Below are positions 23,330-35,439 of a DNA stretch of 64,000 nt, in pieces. The translations under genes were made by a program, and so were the position numbers. The number at the start of each line of letters is the position of its first letter. The first letter of the stretch is position 1. Under the pieces are notes generated by a model. The model did not search any database. It saw only the letters and a list, made by a program, of their open reading frames with translations, and was not told where the DNA came from. Origin of the DNA: Neoceratodus forsteri (Eukaryota > Chordata > Ceratodontiformes > Ceratodontidae); the NCBI GenBank assembly GCA_016271365.2, contig CM057452.1:1248833001-1248897000 (forward strand), read 5' to 3'.

Positions 23330-23990
23330 GAGGAAGGGGTGATCGGGGACCCTAGGTGTAGGGAGGTTCTGCTCGGATGGAGGGTGTGTCCAGCTTTTGG
23401 AAGGGTAAGTCCAGTTCTGGGAGGTTACAAAACCTGCAAAGGGAGGTGGGCTGGTCTGTGGGTGGGAATGAACACAGGGGTCCAGCTGCAGGGAGGATTG
23501 TCTGCTGGGAGGCTAGTCCAGGCATGAAAGAGGTGAGCCAACAGCAGGAGGGTGGCTGGTGGTGAGGGGCTAGTTCAAGGTTGAAATGAGATCCAGCTGC
23601 AGGTGGATGGTTGGATGGTGAGGCTGGTATGGGACTTCTGGTGTGAATCTAGCTGTGGGTTGAGTGGTTGGGTGGGGACTGCTGGTCCATGGAGGCAGAT
23701 GGACACTTCAGATATGTGGTCTGTTAAGTGGAGGTTTGGGTGGTGCTCAGCTACATGGAGGTTATATAGAATGTAGTTGGAGGCTGTGGTCCAGATGTAG
23801 GGAGGTGGCTGGCTGGGTAAGCAGCTGGCCCAGGAGCCTGTGGTGCTCTAGCTCCATGCTCTACTATGAGAAATGGGGCTAGAAAGGTTGTCCAGCTGCA
23901 TGAAGGATAGTCTGGTGCCTGGAAGGGTGATCTACTAGCAGAGGAGGGTGGTTGACTATTTTGGGTGGGTGGGCGAGGCCAAGAGATTGA
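23330..23990. repeat. G-rich degenerate minisatellite, block 2
   Basis: This has the same TCCAGCTGCAGG and GGAGGGTGG words as block 1, in the same orientation, at irregular 40-70-bp spacing (for example near 23480, 23593, 23896). Continuous open frames across it are a by-product of the repeat. Confidence 0.6.
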
Positions 23991-24584
23991 TCAGCCTAGG
24001 AGGGATCCAAAGTGGTGGAAGTAATTAGAAACTGGATTATACATATGTGCCCTTCAACTTGCTGGTAGCGAGGCACCTGTGGCGGTGACCTTGGCGTTCA
24101 GGAATGAGCTTGCGTCAGGGGCTCTCTGGGGAGAGGAGGAAGAGGATCAACCGCTATACAAGAGGCTCTCTTCTGGTGAAGGAGGACAGCCAGCTCAGCT
24201 GTAGTACTGCCAACTGAGTGACCACAAGTGGCAGTGCTGGTGGGAGCAGCCCATGGGTGGGAAGACATTGACTGGTGCTGTCGCACATGTCCTGTGCACA
24301 TGTGTTTTGCACCTTGCTGCTTATGTCTAGGGATGGAAGAACATGCAAATCATCCTGACTCACCTAGGCAGTGCTCACACATATTAGTTCATTCTACAGT
24401 GGAGCAAGTCCTGGCAGATACCCAGAGTGATGGTGTTATGGTAGCTGAACGAAGGGGTAACCAGAGATGCAGGTTGGAAAACAGGTAGTAGTTGAGGTGG
24501 GGATTTAAGGTGTCAGAGGTGAGTGGTTAATGTCCTCATTACAGTGATGGGACAGTGAGCAGCTCAGCTCAGTACTGGCGCAGA
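23991..24584. other. No recognised feature
   Basis: About 600 bp, mixed composition, no motif or family recognised. Confidence 0.4.
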
Positions 24585-26050
24585 TCCTTTTTGGTGTCTT
24601 CATAAGTGACATTGAAGAAAAACTGGCAAAGAAGGGAATGCCTTTTTGCAGACAACACCAAAATTTGTAGAATGGGCACTAAGAAGGGAGCAGAGAGCAT
24701 GCATATGCCTCTTGGAAAACTCAAAAGTGGTCAAGATTGGGGCAGTTGGGGTTCAATGACAAAGTGCAGAATTGTGCACCTAGGGCATAGGAAACCAGGA
24801 GCTGCTTTATAGGGTTGGGGGTGGTACTGATGATCACTAAGCGGGGGGACCTTGGAGTTATTATGATCTTAAAGAGACTCACCAAGATACTGCCCGGCAC
24901 CATACCCATCGGTGCCTTGAAACCAGAAGACCCCAAGGAAGTTAATATGTCCCTAAATTTATAAGCCGTTAAAAAGTCGTGTCCCTCATAAAAATATACA
25001 AACCGGGTACCAAGGACTTCCTGCTTTTTTCTACTGCACCATCTCTGTGCTCACTAGCAGGATGACAGATGCAATAAGAGCGTGAGCACTCATATATGTA
25101 ATGACGGCGCTTCCTATTCATTTTAACAATATAGTGGCTACAACGCAAAATGTGAGCACCGTTCAACAACAAAGGGCCTTGTTATGACGATACCCACATA
25201 TCAGTAATATAGATCATTAAAATCAAGAAAAGCTGCCCATACAGGCAGCGCGCTCTCGATGGCATCTGCGTCATCACTGGCTGTGGGAAGCTGAAAGGCG
25301 ACAACAACAACGAAAGTCGCCCGAAACTGGTTTGTATGTATTTTATGAACCTAGCGACAACGGGGACATGTCCTGTGATCCTCGGCGCAAACTGATGGAA
25401 ATGATGAGGCTGGCTCAATTACTTGATGGTCTCTTTAAAAATTGCTGAGCTGTGTGACAAAGCAGTGGGTAGGGATGAGGAGGATGCTGGGGCTGCATGG
25501 GAAGGTATCTTCAGCAGGAAGAGGAGGTGGTGGTGTCAAGTAATCCCTTATTAGTGAGATCCGACTTAGAGTACTGTGTCAGGTTTGGAGGCTGCACCTT
25601 CTAGAATGGCCATAGGGTGGAGGCAGTATAAGGAGTAACTAAAATTGTACATGGGCTGTGGCAAAAGCCTGTGTGAGAGACTGGGATCTCAACATATAAA
25701 CCCTGAAGAGAGGGATCGCAGTGGAGACCCACAAGTACGCCTAAGGATGAACAGAGGTGCTGGGGGCTCCTTCAAATAGGAAAAAGGACCATGGGGCATG
25801 TGTGATGAAGCTTATGGTGGAGGTAAGATGGATGTAGGGGAATTACTACTTCACTGAAAGGGTAGTAGACACCTGAAATAGACTGACAGCATTATAGTGT
25901 TGGAGGTCAGGAGTGAAAAATGGTAAGGGGGCCTTAAAACGTGTGTATATAGACATAGGTAAATATCAGTAAATAAGTAGGTAAGAGGGAGGACCATAAG
26001 GGTGACAAGAGACCATTTAGAGTTTGCAGAGAAGGACTTCACAGGAGCCT
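24585..26050 (+). mobile_element. CR1 LINE 3' part, interrupted by a TTAA element
   Basis: CR1 reverse transcriptase reads from about 24590. LFADNTKICRMGTKK at 24642-24690 shows the catalytic FADD changed to FADN. VHLGHRKPG and GDLGVIM follow to 24868. The frame resumes after the insertion with LKIAELCDKAVG at 25436 and continues to VRSDLEYCVRFGGC (25560-25600). The C-terminal text (YYFTERVVDT at 25845) and a decayed CR1 3' end near 26045 follow. It is 5'-truncated and inactive. Other CR1 copies here show GIIISDDLKVSKQCEKAVG at the interrupted position, confirming where the insertion split it. Confidence 0.85.
24869..25438. mobile_element. Non-autonomous TTAA (piggyBac-type) miniature element, 562 bp
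   Basis: TTAA at 24869-24872 and 25435-25438 flank a 562-bp insert (24873-25434). Its ends are inverted: AGAGACTCACCAAG at the left, and AGAGACCATCAAG reading inward from the right. A subterminal inverted pair lies at 24987-25006 (CATAAAAATATACAAACCGG) and 25326-25347 (inverted, CATAAAATACATACAAACCA). The host CR1 reading continues cleanly when the insert and one TTAA are removed. There is no coding capacity. TTAA duplication plus short inverted ends is the signature of piggyBac-superfamily elements. It keeps more CpG than its surroundings, which suggests it is younger than the CR1 it entered. Confidence 0.85.
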
Positions 26051-26056
26051 ATGGTT

Positions 26057-26320
26057 GCAGTTGTAGCGAGGTCACAAACCAGAGCAGAAGTGTGACCTAG
26101 AGTGAGGGCTCATCAGCAGTGAGGTTTGTGAGCATGCAGTTTAAGGAAAAAATATCTGACAGTTTCTATGTGCTGGGGGAGCTCTGGTGGCAGTTGTAGC
26201 AAGGTTGGGAAACCAGAGTGGAAGAGTAAGAGTGAGGGCTTATCAGTTTGTGAGGAAGCAGTAAAAAAAAAAAAGTCTGTTTTGTATATAGAGAGGTGTG
26301 GCTAGGACATGTCAGCAGCA
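26057..26320. repeat. 133-bp imperfect tandem duplication
   Basis: GCAGTTGTAGC occurs at 26057 and 26190. Both are followed by AACCAGAG, GAGTGAGGGCT-ATCAG, TTTGTGAG, GCAGT and an A-rich run. Two copies, moderately diverged. Not assigned to a known element. Confidence 0.7.
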
Positions 26321-26324
26321 TGCA

Positions 26325-27245
26325 GAGGAGTGTGGCAGCTGGAGTGCAGCTTGGAGCAGCCAGTTGAAAAAGGTTTGGTAAAAAAGCAAAAAACTAAAAC
26401 TGTTAAACAGAAACAAATGATCACTGTATGATAGTGGGAAGAATGGGGAGAAGTGTGACTAAATGGCAGGTGGCGTGGCTGAGGGACAGGCAACCTGGAA
26501 GAAACAAAACTAAAAGCAGATAATAGTAAACAGCGCCAAACAAGCGAGGCTGAGGATGGGGATGTGCGGCGCGATCCACTATGCACATTAATCGAGGATG
26601 ATCATAATAACTACATGTATAAATGTAAGATTCTGCATGTATACATTACATGCTCCAGATAAAATAGTTTATCACACTCCATTATGTCTACCCTATTGCA
26701 TAATGTACTTAATATTTATAACCCATCAGGGTTCTTTCTCTTTCTGCTCTGTGTTTTTAATTGTAGAGCTGTCCTGGACCTTATGCTGTTCTTTTCCTCC
26801 CCAAATCCTTTTGTTAGTCCCTAGTACTTTGACATTAGCTGCTGTGCAACTCTACATAATGCAGTGCTTGCTGCTTTCATGGTCCTCTCAGGGAGCCAGT
26901 GATTTCCTGTTTGTCTCCCACCCACAGTTACTTTTAAGTCAGTTTCCATAGCCCTTCAGCTGCACTGTGGATTTTGCTTTGGGCCCTATCTTGTGCATTT
27001 GCTCTCCCAGTCCCTTTCTACCAGGCCCTCAGGGCCTGCAGTCTGCCACCATGTGGCTTAGCTAAGGTTCCTGCCCCTACTGCTGGCTGCTTACCCTCAG
27101 ACCCTCTTAGCGTGCCCGTAGAGCTCTTCACATGCCACTTTGTGGTTGATGGGTAGAGGAGGCATATTTGCTCTAGTCTCCTCCCCTCCCAAAATATCCA
27201 TCTTCATTCCCACACATGGAGCAGGCTACAGCCTGAGCTTTGTGG
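26325..27245. other. No recognised gene or element
   Basis: About 900 bp. Pyrimidine-rich from 26680 onward. The open frames (26598-26951, 26974-27156) lack motifs. It may be the untranslated part of an unclassified retroelement. Confidence 0.4.
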
Positions 27246-27251
27246 GCTGAA

Positions 27252-27725
27252 TCATAGACATAGACCTTGATGGCAGATAAGGACTGCTTGGCCCTCAGTC
27301 GGCCATTTCCCTACCTAGTGGATAAGCTGCAGATCTGGTGATCAACAGCTGACTTCTTCTACCACCAGTAGAATTGGTTCATGTCTGTCCCATATATTCT
27401 TGAAGTCCCCTCTATTTTTTGACTCCACAACCTCCTCAGGAAGGCCATTCCATGCATTCTACACCTCTCTGTGAAAAAATACTTCCTCATGTTGCCCCTA
27501 GAGCCATCCCTCTATCTTCAAGTCTGCCCCTTGTTCTTGCGCATCTCTTTTCTGAGAGATGCTACTGTCTTTAGACTTTGTTGATTCCCTTGAGGTGCTT
27601 GAAATTTTCTTTCCTGTCCCTCCGCCCCTTTTCCTCAAGGGCATACATATTCAGCTCGTCTCTCTTTGTATGGCTTCTGGTGCTGACCCTTAGCTATTTT
27701 AGTTGCCCTCCTCTGGACTGGCAGT
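27252..27725 (-). mobile_element. CR1 LINE 3' end, severely truncated
   Basis: The 3' end lies at 27252 (ATAGACATAGACCTTGATGG on the plus strand), with GGCAGATAAGGACTGC and the usual CR1 untranslated text. The C-terminal reverse transcriptase codons (YFFTERCRMHGMAF type, thumb RATKIAKG) run up to about 27725. It belongs to the same subfamily as the copies starting at 32431 and 41571. Confidence 0.8.
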
Positions 27726-28520
27726 TGAAAGTGCCTGCCATTACTGTCACTGTAGTTCAGTAGCACTAAACTGGCTGCCTAGCAACAGCTGCAGCATTTC
27801 TGGTTAGCAGTTTTCTGAACAGCCTCCTGCCTGCTACATACAGTCTGGGCCCAAGGACATCCCCCTTCCCCCACACTAGGTTCCAGGGAAAGATAATATA
27901 AAAATAAAAAAATTGCCACTGTCCATGAGAGAGTGACCCATTATATCACCAGATCTATACCTTTCAAACCACTGGCCTCCTGGGACAACTCAAGACTCCT
28001 GAACCACCAGTGCCCCCTTTTTAAATAATAGGAGGCCACTAGCCCGTCATTCCCACCTGCCCATCAGACTACTTCACCAAATTTACCGGCTACCTGCAGG
28101 TCACCTGGGGCGCTTAAGGGGTTTGTCAAGTCCCAAATACCACTTTTTTATCCTCTCTTAGCTGTCTGCATTTTTTATTCCATCTCTAGTTTCCTTACTT
28201 TGACTAATTTGTCTTTTTCCTCTAAACTCCTCTTCCTTTACTCCTGTGCTATATACCCTTTTGTATCTCTCTACACTTGCTACATAACTTCCCATACTGA
28301 TCTAGTTTTCCTTTATTTCTACAGGTCTGGCCAAACATACCAATCAGATAAGTATCTTTGGTTTAATTCTAACACTCTAATCTTTCCTCTAGCACCTCTG
28401 ACCCTTTGTATCCTTCAACCTTCTCTGTTCTTCCTTTCAGGTCCTACCAGAATACCCGAACCAAGGACACCCCAACTCTGGACTCCCCTACTCTGATGGG
28501 CAGTTAAGTCCTAATTACTT
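27726..28520. other. Unassigned block sharing text with 46020-46190
   Basis: No coding signal. The part 28285-28370 (CATACTGATCTAGTTTTCCT, TTTCTACAGGTCTG, ATCAGATAAGTAT) matches 46085-46185 in order and orientation. Both lie beside minus-strand CR1 copies, so this could be a CR1 5' untranslated region or an independent repeat. Confidence 0.4.
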
Positions 28521-28524
28521 AACT

Positions 28525-29415
28525 GTCTTAGAATCATAAATCTAGTGACAGAAAAGAGACCATTTGGCAATCGAGTCTGCCCACCCCCCCAATCATCTCT
28601 CTTTGTCACGAGACACACCCTCTGCCCACTGGTCACCTCCTGGTGTCTACCCATGCCCCATGAATCCTTTCACCATTTTTTGCTCACACCGCCTCTTCCA
28701 GTGAGTCAATTTCAGGACTCCACTGCTTTCTCAGTGATACCAATGCCCCCTCATTGCCTAAACCTCCATTACTAATCTTGGTTTATGATCCCTAGTTCTA
28801 GCACTTATTTTCCTTGCAAATAAGCTCCCTCTCACCTTACTAGTCTCCAACGGGACAGATCGATTCCCTCCACCTCTCCTCATAGGGCTTCCCTATGCAT
28901 AGCGTGCACCATCTTGGTTGCCCTTGTCTGAACCATTTCAGTCCTGTCTTATGTCCTTGTGTAGGTGGGGCCTCCAAGAACTAAACCCCATACTCCAGGT
29001 GAGGCCTCACCATGGATTATAAAGGCACATCAGCACCTCCCTTTTCTGTTTTATACCCTCCATATGCACACCAGCATTCTATTCACTTTGCCACCACTGT
29101 ACTGCACTGGTTCTCCGCTTAAGATTATCTGAAATTATAATCCCCAGATCTCCCTGCTGCTAGTTTCCTTACCCCTCCCCCCCCATCGTGTGTAAATGGT
29201 TTGCAGGCTATTACACCCATGCACATCACTGTACACTTTTTGGCATTAAATTTCAGCTGCCAAGTTTCCGACAACCTCTCCATAATCTTTAGGTCCTCCC
29301 TCACTGCCTCCACCTCTCCTACCAGGGTGTCTACCCTATTGCAGATCTTCGTATCCTCTACAAATAGGCACATCTTCCCCTGCATTCCTTCCACTACATC
29401 TAACATACTAAAAGC
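28525..29415 (-). mobile_element. CR1 LINE, 3' part, subfamily with TAGAATCATAAATCTAGTGA end
   Basis: The minus strand contains GKMCLFVEDTKICNRVDTLV (29380-29320). Here the polymerase FADD is changed to FVED. WQLKFNAKKCTVMCMG follows, then VRPHLEYG (about 28995) and a CR1 3' untranslated region, ending at 28525 with a tail unlike the ACATAGAA type. In minus-strand reading the next copy's 3' end adjoins its 5' end at about 29415, so these are separate insertions in head-to-tail order. Confidence 0.75.
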
Positions 29416-32400
29416 AAGCAGAATAGGCCTGATGGTCTGTTGTGTCTGCTTTCGGTAGCCAACCTCTAATGGGTTCTTTCTTTCCACGAGCCCAGAGGGT
29501 CATCCTCTGCTTCAGTTTACCCTTGTACCTATCCACTCCTCTTGAAGCCCTCCATGTACCCCCCTCCACCCAGACTCCTGGACAGTGCATTTCCATGGCT
29601 CAGCCACCCTCTCAATAGTAATGTCTCCTGCACATTCCCCTGTAATTTCCCCCTCTAACTTCCACTCATGTCACCTAGTTTGTTCCCACCTTCTTTAGTC
29701 CTGAACATCTCTTTGCTTTTTACCCTATTTATTTCTTTACATATTTGAAGACCCCTATCATGTCCCCCCATCTTTCCTCTCCTCCAGCAAGTACAGCCCG
29801 AGCTCTTCCAGCCTTTCCTCATAGGGCCTTCCTCCCACACTCTGAAGCATCCTGGTTGCCCTCCTCTGGACACTCTCCAACAGTGTTACGTCCTTCTTGA
29901 GGTGAGGTCTCCAGAACTGCATGCAGCACTCGAGATGTGGTCTGACCACGGCATTATACAGAGGGAGGATCACCTCCCTCCTCCTGGACGTAATCCCCCT
30001 GGCTATGCAGTATCCAGTTTGCTTTGGCTGCAGTTCTACAATTTTCAGTGTAATTCATTTGACATCTACCACCCCCTAGATCCCTCTCACTCGTTGTGGC
30101 TTGCGAAACAGCCCCCAGGTGTATACACTATTTCGTTTTTGCAACCCTCGATTCAGTACTCTACATTTCCCTGCATTAAACTTCAGTCCCACCTCCTTGA
30201 CCACCTTCCAGGGTATCCAGATCCCTCTGGACTGCCTCTCCCTTCATCCCGTCTGCCAATGCTCCCAGTTTTAAGTCATCCGCCAAGACTCATCCTCTCT
30301 TAACCGCCCTCCCCATATCCAAGACTATAGGCATTGAACGGAATGGCCCCAATGCTGAACGCAGGGGACCCACTGGTGACCTTTGTGGGGAGGATACTAC
30401 CCACCACCACCCTCTGTATTCACTCTGTTGTAATTTTCTACCCATCTGAGCAACTGTCCTCCCACCCCACCTGCCAGCTTTATTAGCAGCCCATTTTTGG
30501 GTGCAGGATCAAATGCCTTACTGAAATCGGGTATGGAATGATCCTCCGGTCCTATGCAGTTGAGGTCCCAGTCTACCTTAAAAATCATAGTGGCAATTTA
30601 ACATGATCTCCCAGGATGAAACCTTACTGTTTGTCATCCAGTTGACCCAACCTTTCCAGCTGCCTCCTGAGCCTATCCTTGATAATATACCCATTACTTT
30701 GCCCACACAGACATTAGGCAGACAGACCTATAATTCCCCCATCCTCCCGCTCTAGACCCCCACACTTGTGGATAGGGCACCACATGAGCCACCCCTTCTC
30801 AGTCTTGAAGCACCCATCCTGTCAGCAGAGAGGTGTTAAAGAGTTCTGCCAGTGGTGCTGCTAGCTCATCCGCCAGTTCCTTCATAACCCTCGGATGCAG
30901 CCCATCCGGCCCCGGTGCCTTATCAGTTTTTAGTGTCCGAAGGACCTCCTTCACCTTTTCCACTGTGATGTCTCCCTCCCAGCCCTCCCCCTCATTTAAC
31001 CACCCATCCCCTTCTAGACTTGGCCCAGCCTGAACCCCAACTTCTTTCAGTCCTCTAGACTCCATCTGACCTCTCGACTCTGCTGGCCTCTTCCTCCCCA
31101 TTGGGCTGGAGGGATCCCCTGCCTCCCCCTGTAAATATCAAGGCAAAGTACTCATTTAGCACCTCTGCCTGATTCCCCCACCTCCTGAATCCATCCCTCC
31201 TCAGTCCTAATCATGCTGATATGTGCCCTCCCTTTTCTCTTCTCCTTGGTGCATCTATAGAATCCTTTTTCCCCCTCCGGATATCCCTAGCCAGGTTCTG
31301 CTCCCTTCTCACCTTGGCTCCCCTCACCACTGTAGTGACCCTTCAGCCATCAACTCTGCCCTCTCCCTTACCCCCAGAGTGTTTAAAGCATGCATAGGCA
31401 GCCTTTTTATGCCTCACTGCCTCCTGCACCTCCCTGGTCCACGCAACATGAGCGATGACTCTACCATGCTTACGTCTTACCTTTGTACAGGGTTAGTAGT
31501 CTCCTGCACCCCCTTCTTAATGAGCCTCCCACAAGCTGCCAGCATCTGTGTCCAACCCTAATCTTGTCCAATCTCCCTGTAGAATCGTGCCCATGCTGAC
31601 TAAGTCGCCCCCTGAAGTCCACTACTACTGTATTAGAATGGTTATCTTCCTCCCCGATACAGCAGAAAACAGACCATAGTGTGGTCACCACCTGCCAGCG
31701 GGCTGCACACCTCCGGGCCCTTTATCTGGTCACTGTACTGCTGGGGCAGACATCAGTATCATTCCTCCTAGTAGGTTCCCCCCTGCTGGACCAGGAAAGC
31801 ACCTGGAACATCCATCGGTCTCTGTTCCCTGGCCACAGAGGGATGCCACAATGTCCCAGTCTGTCCCGGCATATTAAGGTCACCCAAGATCACCACCATA
31901 CCCTTTCCACGGTCACAGTGCCCTTGATGTTCTCAACTAGTTTGTCCTCAGGGCCTTTTCCATCGTTGGGGTCTGTACACCACCTATTTTCAATCTTTTA
32001 CCTCCCCTCATTTGTAGAGGTTACCCAGATCTCCTCCACCCCCCCACAGCCTCCTTCACGCCACTAACCACTATGTCATTTTTGACTATCAGCGGTACAG
32101 CCCTTCCTCTTTCCTCTCCTCTGTCCTTCCTGAATATTTTTTAGCCCACCAAATTTAGGTCCCAATCATTTTTCTGAGTGGCCCATGTCTCAATAATTGC
32201 TGCCACATCCACTGATGTCTCAACCAGCATCGCCTGGAGCTTGGACATTTTGTTGCCCATGCTCCTAGCATTGATCAGGGCTGTCCTCCACCCCGACCCT
32301 CTCCTTCTCCAGTCGTCTCGGCCTGAGCAGTCCCTAGATGCCCTTTCTTGCACAGCTCTTGGTGAATTTACATTGCAGTCACCTGCCTTCTTTTCATGCC

Positions 32401-32430
32401 CTAGACCTGGACCTCGGAGCAGCCCTCCCT
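29416..32430 (-). mobile_element. CR1 LINE ORF2 region (endonuclease to 3' end)
   Basis: The minus strand carries decayed ORF2. An endonuclease start ALINARSMGNKMSKLQAMLV and IIETWATQKNDWDLN (32290-32145). The reverse transcriptase entry ITVEKVKEVLRTLKTDKAPG and PDGLHPRVMKELADELAAPL (30975-30850). DFSKAFDPAP and LLRWVENYNRV (30520-30420). The thumb VVRPHLECCMQFWRPHLKKD and VQRRATRML (29950-29820). The upstream end coincides with the tail of the next CR1 at 32431. The missing ORF1 may be the piece at 36766-38270, so this could be the downstream half of one element split by insertion. Confidence 0.8.
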
Positions 32431-32559
32431 GAAACATAGAAACATAGAAACATAGACTTTGATGGCAGATAAGGACCGCTGGCCCATCTAGTCTGCCCAT
32501 TTTACCTACAGGACAGGCACAGAGATCCTGGTTAACCAACAGCCTATTTCTTCCTACCC

Positions 32560-35430
32560 CCACAAGAATTGTCTTATGTCTGTCCCATGCATTCTTGAAT
32601 TCTCCACAGTTTTAGACCCCACAACCTCCTCAGGAAGGCTGTTCCATGCATCCACTACCCTCTCTGTGAAATAATACTTCCTCACATTGCCTCTGAATCG
32701 CCCCCCATCTTTAATTGGCGTCCCCTTGTTCTTGCACATCTCTTTTTCTGAAAGATGCTACCCTCTTGGACTTTGTTGATTCCACTGAGGTACTTAGAAG
32801 TTTCTATCATGTCCCCCTCTCCCTTCTTTCCTCAAGCATATATATATATTAAGCTCCTTTAGTCTCTCCTCATACGACTTCTCTTGCAGACCCTGCACCA
32901 TTTTAGTTGCCTTCCTCTGGACTGCCTCTATCTTGTCTATGTCCTTGTGGAGATGGGGTCTCAGAACTGACACAGTACTCCAGATGGGGTCTCACCAACT
33001 GTCTGTACAGAGGGATAACAACTTCCTGTTTTCTGCTGCTGATGCCTCTCCCTATGCATCCCAGTATACCCCCAGCCCTCCCGACTGCCTTCTCACATTG
33101 CTTGCTAACCTTAAGGTCATCTGATATGATTATCCCCAGGTCCCTTTCCATTTTTGTTGTTGTTACTACCTCCCCCATTGTGTATTTTTCCCCTGGGTTC
33201 TTGTTTCCCAGATGCATTACTTTGCACTTCTTTGCATTGAATCCAAGCTGCCATATTTCTGACCATTCTTTCAACCTTGCCAAGTCCTTTCTCATCCTTT
33301 CCACACCTCCTTTGTACAATCCTGTTGCAGATCTTTTGTGCATCTGCAAAGAGGCATACTTTTCCTTCCAGTCCCTCTGCAATGTCACTTATGAAGATAT
33401 TAAAGGACTGGACCCAATACTAGACCCCACGGTACCCACAATTAACTCCTCTTTCTTCAAGTGGACCCCATTTACAATACCTTCTGTGTCCTGTTGTCCA
33501 GCCAATGTTTTACCCAGGCTACCACTCTGGGACCCACTCCCAGGCTGGTTAATTTGACTATTAACCTTTGTGTGGGACTGTGTCAAATGCCTTGCTAAAG
33601 TCTAGGTAGGCCATGTCCACAGCCCTCCCTGGTCTACTACTTTGGTCACCCAGTCAAGAAATCTATTAGATTCGTCTGACATGACCTTCCCGCTGTGAAC
33701 CCATGCTGCCTTGGGTCCCTGTACTTCCACTGGCCTCTAGGTACTCAACTCATCTTTCCTTCAGGTGACTCTATCACTTTCCCTACCACAGAGGTCAGAC
33801 TGACAGGTCTGTAGTTTTCCTGCTCTGTCTTGGTCCCACTTTGTGAGAGGAATCACATCACCTTCTTCCAGTCCTCAGGTACCACACCATCCTCCCATGA
33901 TTTATTAAAAGAGTAGCCAGTGGTTTCACTAGTTCCCCTTAATTCTTTTAGAATGCTGGGGTGAATTCCATCTGGCCCCATTGCTTTGTCCACCTTCAGT
34001 TTTAGGAGCTCTTGCAGAACCCTTTCTTTTGTGAAAGGACTGGGATCGATCCCCCTATCAAGAGTGCTTCTGTTAATTGGATTAGGCACTTCCCCTCCTC
34101 TTTTGTGAATACTGAGCAGAAATATTTGTTCAGTATCCTGCTTTTCACTGTCCCCTCTGCCCACCCACCATTCATTTCTTTCAGCCTCACTATCCCTCCT
34201 TTGACTTTCCTCGCGATATACCTATAAAGGTTTTATCCCCTTCTTAACTGAGTTGGCTATCATTTCCTCAGTTTGGGCCTTTGCTATTCTGACTTCCCTC
34301 CCTGCTTCCTTCTGCCTTAACTGGTCAGCTCTCTGTCCTGCTCCTTCTGTGATTCCTTGTACTTCTGGAATGCTATCTTTTTCTTCCTGACTTTCACAGC
34401 CACCTCTTTTGAGAACCATAGTGTTTTTCTTTCATTTTGATTTGTTTATTTGTTTCACACAAAGGCTTGTTGCCTCTGTGATGGCACTTTGATGATTTCC
34501 ATTGTTGCTCCATACCTCCTTCTAGCCTGTTTGCTGAGTGCTTTTCTGAGGCACTCTCCATCTTGCCAGAGTCAGCCCTCCTGAAGTCCAGTGCCCTCAC
34601 TTTGTATGGCTTGACCCCTGTAGCTGAGTTTAATGTGAACCATCGCTGTTTAACGGTCACTTTTTCCCAGATGGCAACCCAATTTCTAGATCTGAGATCC
34701 TCTTACTGCCCCGTTTGAGTACAAGGTCTAAGATTGCTCCCTCATGAGTGGGTTCAGAAACTAGCTGTCTGAGGCCTGCCACCTGCAGGGCATCAAGAAT
34801 GGCCTGCACTCTGGATGTGGCTGCAGCAAATGTGCTCCAGTTAACATCTGGCATATTCAGGTCTCCATCAACAGTATCTCCCCTTTCTCTGCCATTCTAG
34901 AATACCTTCAATGATATCCTTGTCCATTCCCTCCCTGACGCAGGGGTCTGTACCTAACCCTTGTGTGGACATGGTGCCCTTTCCATTCTCCAAGGTGACC
35001 CACAGTGCCTCCTCTCCTCCCTGTTTACTCTTTTGTTCAGTTGCTTTTATCCCTTCCTTTACATGAGAGCTACTCCTCCCCCTTCTCCCTGCCTGTCTCT
35101 CCTGTAGGTTATGTACCCTGGAATGTTAACATCCAGTCATGGTTCTGTGTACCATGTTTCTGTGACTGCCACGATATCCAGCATCCTCTTCCATCAAGGC
35201 CACCAGCTCAGGAGCTTGTTGTCCAGACTACGGGCATTGGTACTCATACCCTCCATTTCCTGATAACCTTACTCCTTTTTCCCCATCCCTGTCCTTTTGC
35301 CCACATCAGTTTCTCCATTACCCCTGCCCTTCTTCCCTATCGACACCTCTATGTTGGTGTTTACCGCACTTACTACCGTGATTTTTTGGGGGCTAGGATT
35401 TCCCTGCTCCTTTCTGTGCCTCCCCCCTTG
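32560..35430 (-). pseudogene. CR1 ORF2: AP endonuclease and reverse transcriptase, decayed
   Basis: Endonuclease text near 35270-35130 reads VPMPVVWTT and TQNHDWMLTF in shifted frames. MPDVNWSTFAAATSRVQAIL and QLVSEPTHEGAILDLVLKRG follow at 34854-34700. Reverse transcriptase begins with FTKERVLQELLKLKVDKAMG and PDGIHPSILKEL (34070-33940). The catalytic block at about 33345 reads LFADAQ, so the second Asp is lost. Then KEWSEIWQLGFNAKKCKVMH, RDLGIIISDDLKVSKQCEKA and LVRPHLEYCV (to 32985). The enzyme would nick the target and prime reverse transcription from the 3' tail. Confidence 0.8.
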
Positions 35431-35439
35431 GCTAGTTTA

